A stretch of 64,000 nucleotides of DNA from Bacillus sp. FJAT-14578 (GTDB lineage Bacteria > Bacillota > Bacilli > Bacillales > Bacillaceae_H), in contig NZ_AYSE01000004.1 in NCBI RefSeq assembly GCF_000504165.1, positions 186,001 to 250,000 on the forward strand, given 5' to 3'. The notes beneath the pieces are model-generated. The model was given only the letters and a program-made list of their open reading frames with translations, did no database searches and was not told where the DNA came from. Position 1 is the first letter of the stretch. The number at the start of each line of letters is the position of its first letter. Below are positions 8,219 to 16,021 of the stretch, in pieces. Made by a program: the position numbers and the translations under genes.

Positions 8219-8860
8219 ATGAAACTTCGAATGTACATGTACCCGTTTTTGGCTGTTATTTTTATCTTTGGCCTCTTCTTATCAGGGTGTGGTGCAGAGA
8301 AAGAACAGAAAGCCCCGAGCACGAAAAAAATTCAAGTGGAAAAAAATCCGGTCGTGACCATCGTCATGGAGAATGATCAAGAAATTAAACTGGAACTCTA
8401 TCCGGATATCGCTCCAAATACGGTCGTGAATTTTGTTTCTTTAGTCCAAAAGGGATTTTATGATGGATTGACGTTCCATCGTGTCATTCCAGGATTTATG
8501 ATCCAAGGGGGAGACCCGGAAGGAACGGGTGGGGGAGGACCGGGGTATACCATTCCGGGAGAATTCAGTTCCAACGGCTTTGAAAACGACTTGAAACATG
8601 AAGCTGGTGTCATTTCAATGGCCAGAACGAATGATCCGAACTCCGCAGGTTCACAGTTTTTTATCATGACGGGAGATGCCACGCATTTAGATGGTGAATA
8701 TGCTGCTTTCGGTAAAGTGACGGAGGGCATGGAGACCGTCAAACAAATTGTGGAAGTCGAGCGTGACGGCCAGGACAAGCCTCTAAAAGAACAAAAGATG
8801 AAAAAAGTAACGGTCGAAACGTTCGGAGAGGAATATGGAGAGCCTGATGTTATCAAATAA
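8219..8860 (+). CDS. lipoprotein cyclophilin-type peptidyl-prolyl isomerase
   Basis: A 213-aa protein with lipobox LFLSGC (Cys24), a short linker, and a complete cyclophilin domain. Family features seen: FHRVIPGFMIQGGDPEGTG, SMARTNDPNSAGSQFFI and LDGEYAAFGKV. It should act on extracytoplasmic proteins at the outer membrane face, catalysing proline cis-trans isomerisation. GGAAGGAG precedes the ATG. Monocistronic, closed by a strong terminator. Confidence 0.93.
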   Translation: MKLRMYMYPFLAVIFIFGLFLSGCGAEKEQKAPSTKKIQVEKNPVVTIVMENDQEIKLELYPDIAPNTVVNFVSLVQKGFYDGLTFHRVIPGFMIQGGDPEGTGGGGPGYTIPGEFSSNGFENDLKHEAGVISMARTNDPNSAGSQFFIMTGDATHLDGEYAAFGKVTEGMETVKQIVEVERDGQDKPLKEQKMKKVTVETFGEEYGEPDVIK

Positions 8861-8886
8861 TAAATCCTTGTGGAAATTAAAGATAT

Positions 8887-8937
8887 AAAAGCTTGCTTCG
8901 AGAATAGAGTCATCTTTCTCGAAGCAAGCTTTTTTTC
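8887..8937 (+). terminator. intrinsic terminator after the cyclophilin gene
   Basis: AAAAGCTTGCTTCGAGAA and TTCTCGAAGCAAGCTTTT form an 18-bp stem followed by a T run. Confidence 0.9.
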
Positions 8938-8972
8938 GTGTATCTAGTGCTTTTTATAATCGAGATATAATG

Positions 8973-9001
8973 TTGACAAATAAAAACTTTTATGTTATAA
9001 T
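8973..9001 (+). promoter_or_regulatory. consensus sigma-A promoter for the MBL hydrolase gene
   Basis: TTGACA (8973-8978), a 17-base spacer and TATAAT (8996-9001): a perfect match to the vegetative consensus. Confidence 0.9.
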
Positions 9002-9046
9002 ATAATATTTTATTGTTGACCTTATAATTTCAGATGTGATACATAT

Positions 9047-9111
9047 TAATAGATGGGTAGAGCAAATCATTTAGTATACGAAATGAAGTTGTGAAACCAC
9101 TCAGTCTATTA
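9047..9111 (+). ncRNA. possible structured three-way-junction leader
   Basis: TAATAGA (9047-9053) pairs with TCTATTA (9105-9111) and encloses two small hairpins: TCATTT/AAATGA (9067-9086) and GTG/CAC (9091-9100). The ribosome binding site AAGGGGG starts at the last base of the closing stem. The arrangement looks like a small translational switch, but it matches no riboswitch class I know. The stems are short and AT-rich, so chance is possible. Confidence 0.3.
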
Positions 9112-9124
9112 AGGGGGAACGTTT

Positions 9125-9862
9125 ATGCAGATCGCCAATGGAGTTGACATGCTGGAGTTAAAAGTGGAGGCTTTCGGTCATCGGGCCGTTTTAAATCTTA
9201 CACTTGTTTGGGATGAGGAAACAGCCGTTTTAATTGATGCAGGTATGCCGGGAGAGCTGAAGCAAATACGTGCAGCCATGGAAGAGGCAGGTGTACCTTT
9301 TGCCAAATTGAAAGCCGTGATCGTGACGCATCAGGATCTTGATCATATCGGCAGTCTACCTGAAATTTTGCAAGAATCGGTGGGCGGCATTGAAGTGTAT
9401 GCCCATGAGCTTGACAAATCTTATATTGAAGGAGACTTACCCCTCATTAAAACAAATCCGAGCCGCATGAGTCAAGAGGTATTGGCATCGCTTCCAGAAG
9501 GTGATCGCGCCCTATACGAAAATCCTCCGAAAGCCAAAGTGGACAAAATTCTGGAAGACGGGCAGTTGCTTCCGTATTGCGGAGGTATTCGCGTCATCTT
9601 TACACCTGGCCATACACCCGGCCATATTAGTCTTTATTTAGAGCGAAGCAAAACGCTTGTCGCTGCTGATGCCATGATCAATGTGGGTGGTGTACTGAGG
9701 GGACCTGTCGAGCAAACAACGCTTGATATGGATAAGGCTCTTCGTTCAGTAGAAAAGTTTTTGGACTTCGACATTGAATCCGTCATTTGTTATCATGGAG
9801 GCTTTTGTGCGGAGAACGTCAAAGAGCAGCTTCGGAACATTGCGGGGCAGGCTGCCAAATAA
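9125..9862 (+). CDS. MBL-fold metallohydrolase with HxDxDH metal motif
   Basis: A 245-aa metallo-beta-lactamase-fold protein. The metal motif reads THQDLDHIG, so the usual second histidine of HxHxDH is an aspartate (a variant also seen in quorum-quenching-like branches). Further ligand regions are TPGHTPGHISLY and a late HGG. Family members hydrolyse thioesters, lactones or similar compounds; the substrate is unknown. AAGGGGG precedes the ATG. It is driven by a consensus sigma-A promoter about 125 bases upstream through a possibly structured leader. A second MBL protein with an intact HxHxDH lies at 23.9-24.8 kb. Confidence 0.88.
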   Translation: MQIANGVDMLELKVEAFGHRAVLNLTLVWDEETAVLIDAGMPGELKQIRAAMEEAGVPFAKLKAVIVTHQDLDHIGSLPEILQESVGGIEVYAHELDKSYIEGDLPLIKTNPSRMSQEVLASLPEGDRALYENPPKAKVDKILEDGQLLPYCGGIRVIFTPGHTPGHISLYLERSKTLVAADAMINVGGVLRGPVEQTTLDMDKALRSVEKFLDFDIESVICYHGGFCAENVKEQLRNIAGQAAK

Positions 9863-9875
9863 AAGCGTAAGCTCG

Positions 9876-9902
9876 TCACGGACCGGTCATTGTGGTCCGT
9901 GA
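9876..9902. terminator. hairpin between convergent genes
   Basis: TCACGGACC and GGTCCGTGA form a perfect 9-bp stem. T-tracts are weak on both sides, so termination strength is uncertain. Confidence 0.55.
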
Positions 9903-9910
9903 GAGGCATT

Positions 9911-10834
9911 CTAAAATAAAACCTTAGATCCATATACAACGATGGTGACAGTCATACTGCTGAATACGGTCGACAGTAAAACCGCTTGAGCCGCATATTC
10001 AGGGTGATTCCCGTACTCAAGGGCAAACTGGGCACTGTTTCTTGAAGTCGGGAATGAGCTTGCGATAAGCAACGCCTGGGCAGTCGTCCCTTCTAGCTTT
10101 AACGTTAAAATAATAAGAAGGGCAATGAAGGGAGAAAGAATTAAGCGGCCGCTCAAACTCAAAGCGAGCGGCAGCGAGAAACGGTTAATCTTCAAATAAG
10201 CACTTTGGGCGCCGAGTGTAACAAGCGCAATGGCCAGAAAAGCATTGGAACTGTTTTCGATAGGTGTCCAAATGAATGAAGGAATGTTAATCGCTGCCGC
10301 ATTGAATAGTAAACCGAGCAACAGCGCGTAAATCATCGGGTTTTTTAACAACTCCCGAAGAGCTTTTGTGCCGTTCGACTGGACGGATACCGAATTCATC
10401 AACCCGTAAGTATAAGTGAGGAGATTTTGGAAAATGGTCACCACAACTTGGATGGATAAACCAAGCGGATTGTGGTGAAATACAAGCTGACTGACGGGAA
10501 GTCCGAAATTTCCAGAATTGCTCAGGACGAAGCTGTTTTTAAAAGCGGCGGAAAGGCTTTGATCGAATTTGGCCATTTTCGCCATTCCTGTACTCAGCAC
10601 GATTAAACAAGCACTTTGCAGCAATAAGAAGCCAAGGGTATGCAAGAGGATAGTTCCTCCAATGCTGCTTTCATAAATATTGACGAATCCCACGCATGGC
10701 AATAAAAAAAAGGTATTCAATTTCGATAAGGTATTCATATCGAGTATAAATCTTCGATGAAGAAGAGCGCCCGCTCCTATAAGGAAAAACACGGGTAAGA
10801 TAACGTTCATTACGATTAGGGCTAAAACATCCAT
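9911..10834 (-). CDS. AEC (auxin efflux carrier) family transporter
   Basis: A 307-aa membrane protein with about ten hydrophobic segments and the family's internal pattern NSGNFGLPVSQLVF, followed in the second half by FLAIALVTLGAQ. AEC transporters export organic acids or malate-like compounds; the substrate here is unknown. The start ATG overlaps the stop of the upstream gene as ATGA (10832-10836), so the two are translationally coupled. Confidence 0.88.
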   Translation of the reverse strand: MDVLALIVMNVILPVFFLIGAGALLHRRFILDMNTLSKLNTFFLLPCVGFVNIYESSIGGTILLHTLGFLLLQSACLIVLSTGMAKMAKFDQSLSAAFKNSFVLSNSGNFGLPVSQLVFHHNPLGLSIQVVVTIFQNLLTYTYGLMNSVSVQSNGTKALRELLKNPMIYALLLGLLFNAAAINIPSFIWTPIENSSNAFLAIALVTLGAQSAYLKINRFSLPLALSLSGRLILSPFIALLIILTLKLEGTTAQALLIASSFPTSRNSAQFALEYGNHPEYAAQAVLLSTVFSSMTVTIVVYGSKVLF

Positions 10835-11271
10835 CAGAGACTTTCCTTTCTTTCCAGCATAGCGAGGCTGTTATTTTCGTTTGGAAATTCCGGGGTATCA
10901 CATTTCTCCTGAATTAACGGGTAATAAGAATCCCACTGATGGAAGTTTCTCTCATATATTTCCTCCGGTTTGAATATTTGGATAAAGACATTATAGCCAT
11001 TACGGTATTTCACCATATAAGCAATGTCGTATTTCCCTGCGCTCTCGTCGTGGATTTCCGAAATACCAATGAGCGGCAAACAAAAATATTTTCCTGTTAA
11101 GGGTTCGCTCACGGTCAATCGTTCGACTCCGGTATGAATTTTGGCTGTTTTGATATAGCTCATGAAATGAAATCCGGCAACACCGTGGGCCCTGTCTTGC
11201 AATGTCGCATCGAAGTCTTCCCCTTCATGATTTTTAAAAGTACGTATCAGCCTCTTTGTCACTTCGTTCAT
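10834..11271 (-). CDS. hypothetical protein coupled to the AEC transporter
   Basis: A 145-aa cytoplasmic protein beginning MNEVTKRLIRTFKNHEGEDF. I chose the ATG at 11271, which has GGAGG seven bases before it; an in-frame ATG at 11289 contains that site in its own codons. There is no membrane segment or recognised motif. It is rich in aromatic and charged residues. The ATGA overlap with the AEC gene suggests a functional link with transport. Confidence 0.75.
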   Translation of the reverse strand: MNEVTKRLIRTFKNHEGEDFDATLQDRAHGVAGFHFMSYIKTAKIHTGVERLTVSEPLTGKYFCLPLIGISEIHDESAGKYDIAYMVKYRNGYNVFIQIFKPEEIYERNFHQWDSYYPLIQEKCDTPEFPNENNSLAMLERKESL

Positions 11272-11390
11272 CTTTCCGCCTCCATTCATGTTTTCATGAT
11301 AAAATGAATGGCCGTTTAATGGAAATACCCATTATTTATCGCTGGATATATAGAAAAAGAATGGCAGCGTATCCATTCCAGTATCCCGCC

Positions 11391-11549
11391 TAATAGAAAA
11401 AAGCGGGTAACCTCCCGCGTTCCGCTTTTCTTATTGTCCAGCTGCGGCTCCTAACCTTTCGGTCGTTTCACTTCTGCCATGTAAACCCAAAAGCAGTTTC
11501 CCTGTCAGAGGTGCCAACGCCTCTCAAGGTTGAACAGTCGCCTCCGCTT
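11391..11549. repeat. R3-type dispersed intergenic repeat
   Basis: An intergenic block containing GTCCAGCTGCGGCTCCTA near its left side and CGCCTCCGCTTTTCTTA at its right end. This matches the frame of a repeat common between genes of Bacillus (tctagctcc...cgcttttctta). A related copy with a different core lies at 43.2 kb. It has no coding frame. Confidence 0.6.
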
Positions 11550-11552
11550 TTC

Positions 11553-12425
11553 TTATACATCGTGTTTAAAGTCCAATTTTTCCACGAATTCAACAAACTC
11601 TTTGATTAGCTTCATTTCAAGCGATTTGTGATGATAAAACATCCACGTTTTTCGGATGATGGGGTTTCCTTGTGCATCTGTAATATTGATGCGATGCAAA
11701 TCTTCGTGGTTCTCGACTAGAACGCTTGGGAGGATTCCGTATCCCAACCCGTTAAGAATCATTTCTTTACACGTATCGCCTTTGTCGACCTCCATTCCGA
11801 TTAAAGGAGGCTGTGAGAATGTCCCGCTCCACCAATTATCGATAATCGGCTTTAGAAGAGTATCTGTTTCGTATTCGATTCTTGGCAGGGAAGGCAAATC
11901 GTGAAGATTTATTTTTTCTTTAGAGGCAACGCAAACATTTTCCTCAAAGAGAAGAAGCTTCGATTCTGCCCATTGATAATCTCCGCGTACAATTCCGATA
12001 TGAACATCTTGATTGTATATGAGATTGAACACTTCCCGGCTCCATCCTGTGGTCACTTTAAAGTCGACTTTTGGAAATCTCTCGCGAAAAAGTTTTAAAA
12101 GACGGGGGAGTTTATGTTTGGAAATGAAATTGGAAACACCGAGCCGTAATGTTCCAACGACCTCTTCGTCCATATTAAGGGCCGCTTCTTTAATTTGACG
12201 AAGGCGGTTGAGCATTTCATCGGCACATTTGGCGATATATTCCCCCTGGGGGGTGAATTGAACCCCGCGCGTTCCCCGCTCAATAATGGCGACTTGAAAT
12301 TCTTTCTCCATTTGTTGAATTCGTTTCGTTAAGGCCGGCTGTGAGATATATAGACTTTGAGCTGTCTTTGTGATGTTCTTTTTTTCGTAAAGAATTTTTA
12401 AAATAAGCCAATCGCGATCATCCAT
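11553..12425 (-). CDS. LysR-family transcriptional regulator
   Basis: A 290-aa LysR-type regulator. The N-terminal winged HTH is at about residues 3-62, with NITKTAQSLYISQPALTKRI and ERGTRGVQFTPQGE. The effector-binding domain (about 90-285) begins GTLRLGVSNFISKHKLPRLL. Such regulators bind DNA as tetramers and respond to a small molecule. AAGAGGT precedes the ATG. The divergent neighbour is the alpha/beta hydrolase gene at 12.6 kb, with about 200 bases between them, a usual arrangement for a LysR target, but this is inference. Confidence 0.9.
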   Translation of the reverse strand: MDDRDWLILKILYEKKNITKTAQSLYISQPALTKRIQQMEKEFQVAIIERGTRGVQFTPQGEYIAKCADEMLNRLRQIKEAALNMDEEVVGTLRLGVSNFISKHKLPRLLKLFRERFPKVDFKVTTGWSREVFNLIYNQDVHIGIVRGDYQWAESKLLLFEENVCVASKEKINLHDLPSLPRIEYETDTLLKPIIDNWWSGTFSQPPLIGMEVDKGDTCKEMILNGLGYGILPSVLVENHEDLHRINITDAQGNPIIRKTWMFYHHKSLEMKLIKEFVEFVEKLDFKHDV

Positions 12426-12622
12426 TTTGTTTACCTCTTGTCATTTGGCTGTTGCATCGAAAATATGTAAAGATGTCCATTTCGTCGCTCCATTCCTTTC
12501 TGTCTCTTTCGAAATCTCTTATCCATATTATACAAATCTAGTGAGCATTTGGGACAATATGTTAGATTAATATTAAGAAGACGATTGTTTGGTTCATGTT
12601 CTCATGGAAAGGGGATCTGAAA

Positions 12623-13396
12623 ATGAAAAAGAATAAAAAGGGCGAAGTGCAGCAGTTGGAACATTTCATCGAGCTGGATGGCTTTAAAGCGTACGCCAAA
12701 ACACTAGGAGAGAATACAGGAACACCAGCAGTTGTAATGGATGCCGGGTATGGGGACTACTCAAAGGCATGGAATGGCGTCTCTACTGAAATAGCTGAAT
12801 ATACAAAAGTGGTGGTCTATGACAGGGCTGGACTGGGTAAGAGTGAAAGAAGTCCATACGCGCGTACGAGCCTTAAGATGGTAAAAGAACTGAAAGAATT
12901 ATTAACAACATTGAAAATAGAACCTCCATATATTTTCGTCGGGCATTCGTTCGGGGGAGTAAACGTAAGGTTGTATGCGACGATGTTTCCTAGCGATACT
13001 GCCGGAATTGTATTAGTCGATTCTATACCAGAGGCTTATAAGGACAGGTTGCTGCCAACGATGCCTGAAGAATTTCAGGCCGCATATCATAAACAATTTA
13101 TCCGTGAAGGTACATACGATGAGTTTATGGAAAGTCTCGTACAAGTAAGAGTAAACAAAGAACACCTTGGTGATGTTCCACTAATCGTCTTGTCAGCAGG
13201 GAAGAAAGCTTTTTACTCAAAAAAATCACAGGAGATATGGCATGAAATGCAAAAAGAGCTGTTGGAGTTATCGACGAATAGCGAGCTGATGATAGCTTCT
13301 GAAAGCGGTCATTATATTCAAAATGATGAGCCAGAGTATGTCATGGATGCCATAAAAAAAATAATAAGCCATTCAAATGTTCGGATGCGGACATAA
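12623..13396 (+). CDS. alpha/beta-fold hydrolase
   Basis: A 257-aa product. The nucleophile elbow is GHSFGG, preceded by VVYDRAGLGKSERS, and the catalytic His is likely in SESGHYIQNDEP near the C-terminus. The fold is that of esterases and lipases; the substrate is unknown. The ATG at 12623 has AAGGGG eight bases upstream; an in-frame ATG 27 bases earlier has none. There is no signal peptide, so it is cytoplasmic. It is divergent from the LysR gene, which may regulate it. Confidence 0.87.
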   Translation: MKKNKKGEVQQLEHFIELDGFKAYAKTLGENTGTPAVVMDAGYGDYSKAWNGVSTEIAEYTKVVVYDRAGLGKSERSPYARTSLKMVKELKELLTTLKIEPPYIFVGHSFGGVNVRLYATMFPSDTAGIVLVDSIPEAYKDRLLPTMPEEFQAAYHKQFIREGTYDEFMESLVQVRVNKEHLGDVPLIVLSAGKKAFYSKKSQEIWHEMQKELLELSTNSELMIASESGHYIQNDEPEYVMDAIKKIISHSNVRMRT

Positions 13397-13490
13397 AAAA
13401 AGCAGAAAATAAAGACTGCAAATGAAATGTTCAAATTGATAAGCTCATATTAAGCTTTAAGGCTTCAAACAATCAAAGGGAGTGGTTTCA

Positions 13491-13736
13491 TTGTTCATCA
13501 AATTTTCGCAAGAGCAAAAGAATCGAATGGTAGCGGATATCCAGCGCTTTTTTGAGGAGGAAAGAGGCGAAGAAATCGGGGAACTGGCGGCAGAGAATGT
13601 GTTGGAATTTGTAAAGGAATATCTTGGTCCTCACTTTTACAATCAAGCAATCAAAGACACGAAAGAATTGGTGGAACAAAAGATGCTTTCCATTGAAGAA
13701 GATTTATATGCTCTCGAGCGGCCGATCAAAGGTTAA
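13491..13736 (+). CDS. DUF2164 family protein
   Basis: An 81-aa protein starting at TTG 13491, with AAAGGGAG eight bases upstream; the in-frame GTG at 13482 overlaps that site. The sequence FFEEERGEEIGELAAENVLEF followed by GPHFYNQAIKDTKELVEQKM and LYALERP is the DUF2164 pattern. Cytoplasmic, mostly helical, function unknown. It lies just before the aco operon and is separated from it by a long palindrome. Confidence 0.85.
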   Translation: MFIKFSQEQKNRMVADIQRFFEEERGEEIGELAAENVLEFVKEYLGPHFYNQAIKDTKELVEQKMLSIEEDLYALERPIKG

Positions 13737-13787
13737 AGTCAAGTACATAAAAATATGCATTTAGCTGTTATTGAGATGAAATGAGAC

Positions 13788-13831
13788 AAAACGAGACAAA
13801 ACGAGACAACTGTCTCGTTTTGTCTCGTTTT
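13788..13831. terminator. long perfect palindrome upstream of acoA (terminator and/or AcoR site)
   Basis: Two 21-base arms (13788-13808 and 13811-13831) are perfectly complementary around a 2-base centre. Each arm contains the unit GAGACA/TGTCTC twice, and a further GAGACAAA copy lies just to the left. The right side runs into a T tract, so it can terminate transcription of the DUF2164 gene. It also ends about 50 bases before the -24 element of the sigma-54 promoter, where an enhancer site would be expected. Confidence 0.75.
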
Positions 13832-13878
13832 TTTTATAAATGGATTGTTAAAACTCTATCATTTAGCAGTTTTCATTT

Positions 13879-13894
13879 TGGCATGGTACTTGCA
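13879..13894 (+). promoter_or_regulatory. sigma-54 (SigL) -24/-12 promoter of the aco operon
   Basis: TGGCAT (13879-13884), five bases, then TTGCA (13890-13894), with the -24 GG and -12 GC correctly spaced. B. subtilis acoABCL is known to depend on SigL and AcoR, and an AcoR gene lies downstream in this window. Confidence 0.9.
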
Positions 13895-13942
13895 ATAAGA
13901 AAGAGTGAGGAAAAGAAAAAGAAAGACGGGAGGCTAAAAATT

Positions 13943-14935
13943 ATGAAAGTTATGCAAAACAAAGGGGTTACATTAACCCGGGAAAAAGCCAGTTGGATGT
14001 ATCAAAAAATGTTGGAAATTCGAATGTTTGAAGATGAGGTACATGAGATCTTTGCGCGTGGAAAATTACCCGGTTTTGTTCATTTGTATGCGGGGGAAGA
14101 AGCGATAGCTGTTGGGGTGTGTTCGCACCTTAATGACAAGGATAGCATTACTAGTACACATCGTGGCCATGGTCATTGCATTGCTAAAGGATGTGATTTG
14201 GATGGGATGATGGCTGAGCTTTTTGGAAAGAGCACAGGACTGTGCAAAGGGAAAGGCGGTTCCATGCACATCGCCGACTTAGATAAAGGGATGCTGGGGG
14301 CAAATGGGATTGTAGGAGGCGGCTTTCCTCTTGCTTGTGGTTCAGCTTTAACAGCAAAGTATAAAAAGACCGAAGATGTAAGCGTTTGCTTTTTTGGTGA
14401 CGGAGCGGGCAACGAAGGAACTTTTCACGAAGGGCTGAATTTAGCGGCTATTTGGAAATTGCCTGTGATTTTTGTTGCAGAAAATAATGGGTTTGGAGAA
14501 GCGACTCCATTTGAGTATGCGTCGAGTTGTAAACAAATCGTTGATCGTGCGATCGGTTACAATATGCCTGCCATTCGAGTAGATGGAAAAGATGTGCTGG
14601 CCGTCTATCAAGCGGCGGAAGAAGCCATTCAAAGAGCTCGCAGAGGAGAAGGTCCAACATTAATAGAGTGTGTGACATATCGAAATTACGGACATTTTGA
14701 AGGCGATGCTCAAACATATAAGAAAGAGGAAGCAAAGAGAGAACACCTTCAGGATCGAGATGCGATCGTTAATTTTAGAAAATATTTACTTAGTCAACAA
14801 CTCTTGTCAGAAAAAGAATTGATTGAAATGGAAAAATCCGTAGAACAGGCTGTGCAAAAGGCCGTTGAATTTGGAGAAAATAGCCCGTACCCTGATGCGT
14901 CAGAGCTGTTAACGGATGTTTATGTATCTTATTAA
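13943..14935 (+). CDS. acoA: acetoin dehydrogenase E1 alpha subunit
   Basis: A 330-aa thiamine-diphosphate-dependent E1 alpha subunit. With AcoB it decarboxylates acetoin and passes the acetyl group to the AcoC lipoyl arm. The TPP motif is visible as FFGDGAGNEG...VAENN; GHGHCIAKGCD and KGKGGSMHI are typical of E1 alpha. I chose ATG 13943 because GGGAGG lies just upstream and the family starts near here; the frame stays open for 54 further codons through the promoter. First gene of acoABCL. Confidence 0.95.
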   Translation: MKVMQNKGVTLTREKASWMYQKMLEIRMFEDEVHEIFARGKLPGFVHLYAGEEAIAVGVCSHLNDKDSITSTHRGHGHCIAKGCDLDGMMAELFGKSTGLCKGKGGSMHIADLDKGMLGANGIVGGGFPLACGSALTAKYKKTEDVSVCFFGDGAGNEGTFHEGLNLAAIWKLPVIFVAENNGFGEATPFEYASSCKQIVDRAIGYNMPAIRVDGKDVLAVYQAAEEAIQRARRGEGPTLIECVTYRNYGHFEGDAQTYKKEEAKREHLQDRDAIVNFRKYLLSQQLLSEKELIEMEKSVEQAVQKAVEFGENSPYPDASELLTDVYVSY

Positions 14936-14958
14936 TTTAATCTAAGGAGGCAAACATT

Positions 14959-15993
14959 ATGGTGAGAAATTTGAGTATGTCCGGTGCAATTAATGAAGCA
15001 ATGAAGCTAGCAATGCGAAAAGATGAAAATGTCATTCTTTTAGGTGAAGATGTGGCTGGCGGAGCCGAAGTTGACCACTTGCAAAATGATGAAGCTTGGG
15101 GCGGCGTACTTGGGGTAACGAAAGGATTGGTTCAAGAATTTGGACGTGAACGGATTTTGGATACACCGATTTCGGAAGCTGGATATGTAGGGGCAGCAAT
15201 GGCGGCGGCTGCTACAGGATTAAGACCTATCGCGGAATTAATGTTTAATGATTTTATTGGAAGTTGTTTGGATCAAGTGCTCAATCAAGGTGCCAAATTC
15301 CGGTATATGTTTGGAGGGAAAGCGCAAGTACCCGTTACGATTCGAACGATGCACGGGGCTGGATTCAGAGCCGCAGCTCAACATTCACAAAGCTTATATG
15401 CCATGTTCACGAGTATTCCCGGCATTAAAGTAGTGGTTCCATCCACGCCATATGATGCAAAAGGATTATTGCTTGCTGCCATTGAAGACAATGATCCCGT
15501 TATCTTTTTTGAGGATAAGACTCTTTACAATATGACCGGTGATGTTCCTGAAGGGTACTATACGATTCCATTAGGGAAGGCAGACATTAAGCGAGCAGGA
15601 TCAGACTTAACAATCGTCGCCATCGGCAAACAGGTTCACACCGCACTGACCGCTGCCGAACAGCTGGCAGCCAAAGGGATTGAAATTGAAGTCATCGATC
15701 CGCGCAGTCTGTCACCGCTTGATGAAGATACGATTCTTTCTTCCGTTGCGAAAACGAATCGTCTTGTCGTCATCGATGAAGCCAATCCTAGATGCAGCAT
15801 CGCAACCGACATTGCTGCGTTAGTGGCGGATAAAGGATTTGATACACTCGATGCGCCAATTAAAAGAATTACCGCACCGCATACGCCGGTACCGTTTTCT
15901 CCTCCGCTGGAAGATATTTATTTGCCTACACCGGAAAAAGTGGTGGCGGCCGTATCAGAGCTTTTAGGGGATGCATCGCTTCTAGGCGTGTAA
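14959..15993 (+). CDS. acoB: acetoin dehydrogenase E1 beta subunit
   Basis: A 344-aa transketolase-like E1 beta subunit. Features include GEDVAGGAEV, DTPISEAGYVGAAMAAA and the C-terminal transketolase domain with VIDPRSLSPLDEDTI. It forms the heterotetrameric E1 with AcoA. AAGGAGG precedes the ATG, 23 bases after acoA. Length and motifs are normal for the family. Confidence 0.95.
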   Translation: MVRNLSMSGAINEAMKLAMRKDENVILLGEDVAGGAEVDHLQNDEAWGGVLGVTKGLVQEFGRERILDTPISEAGYVGAAMAAAATGLRPIAELMFNDFIGSCLDQVLNQGAKFRYMFGGKAQVPVTIRTMHGAGFRAAAQHSQSLYAMFTSIPGIKVVVPSTPYDAKGLLLAAIEDNDPVIFFEDKTLYNMTGDVPEGYYTIPLGKADIKRAGSDLTIVAIGKQVHTALTAAEQLAAKGIEIEVIDPRSLSPLDEDTILSSVAKTNRLVVIDEANPRCSIATDIAALVADKGFDTLDAPIKRITAPHTPVPFSPPLEDIYLPTPEKVVAAVSELLGDASLLGV

Positions 15994-16021
15994 TCGGCAA
16001 AAAGAGAAGGGAGAGAATCAA

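Noticed and set aside
13781..13835. Direct GAGACAAAAC repeats as a CRISPR-like array
   Set aside because: There are only three short units without spacers of constant length, and they are explained by a palindrome.
13781..13942. N-terminal extension of acoA by 54 codons
   Set aside because: It would place the start upstream of the sigma-54 promoter; the ATG at 13943 has a strong site and fits the family.
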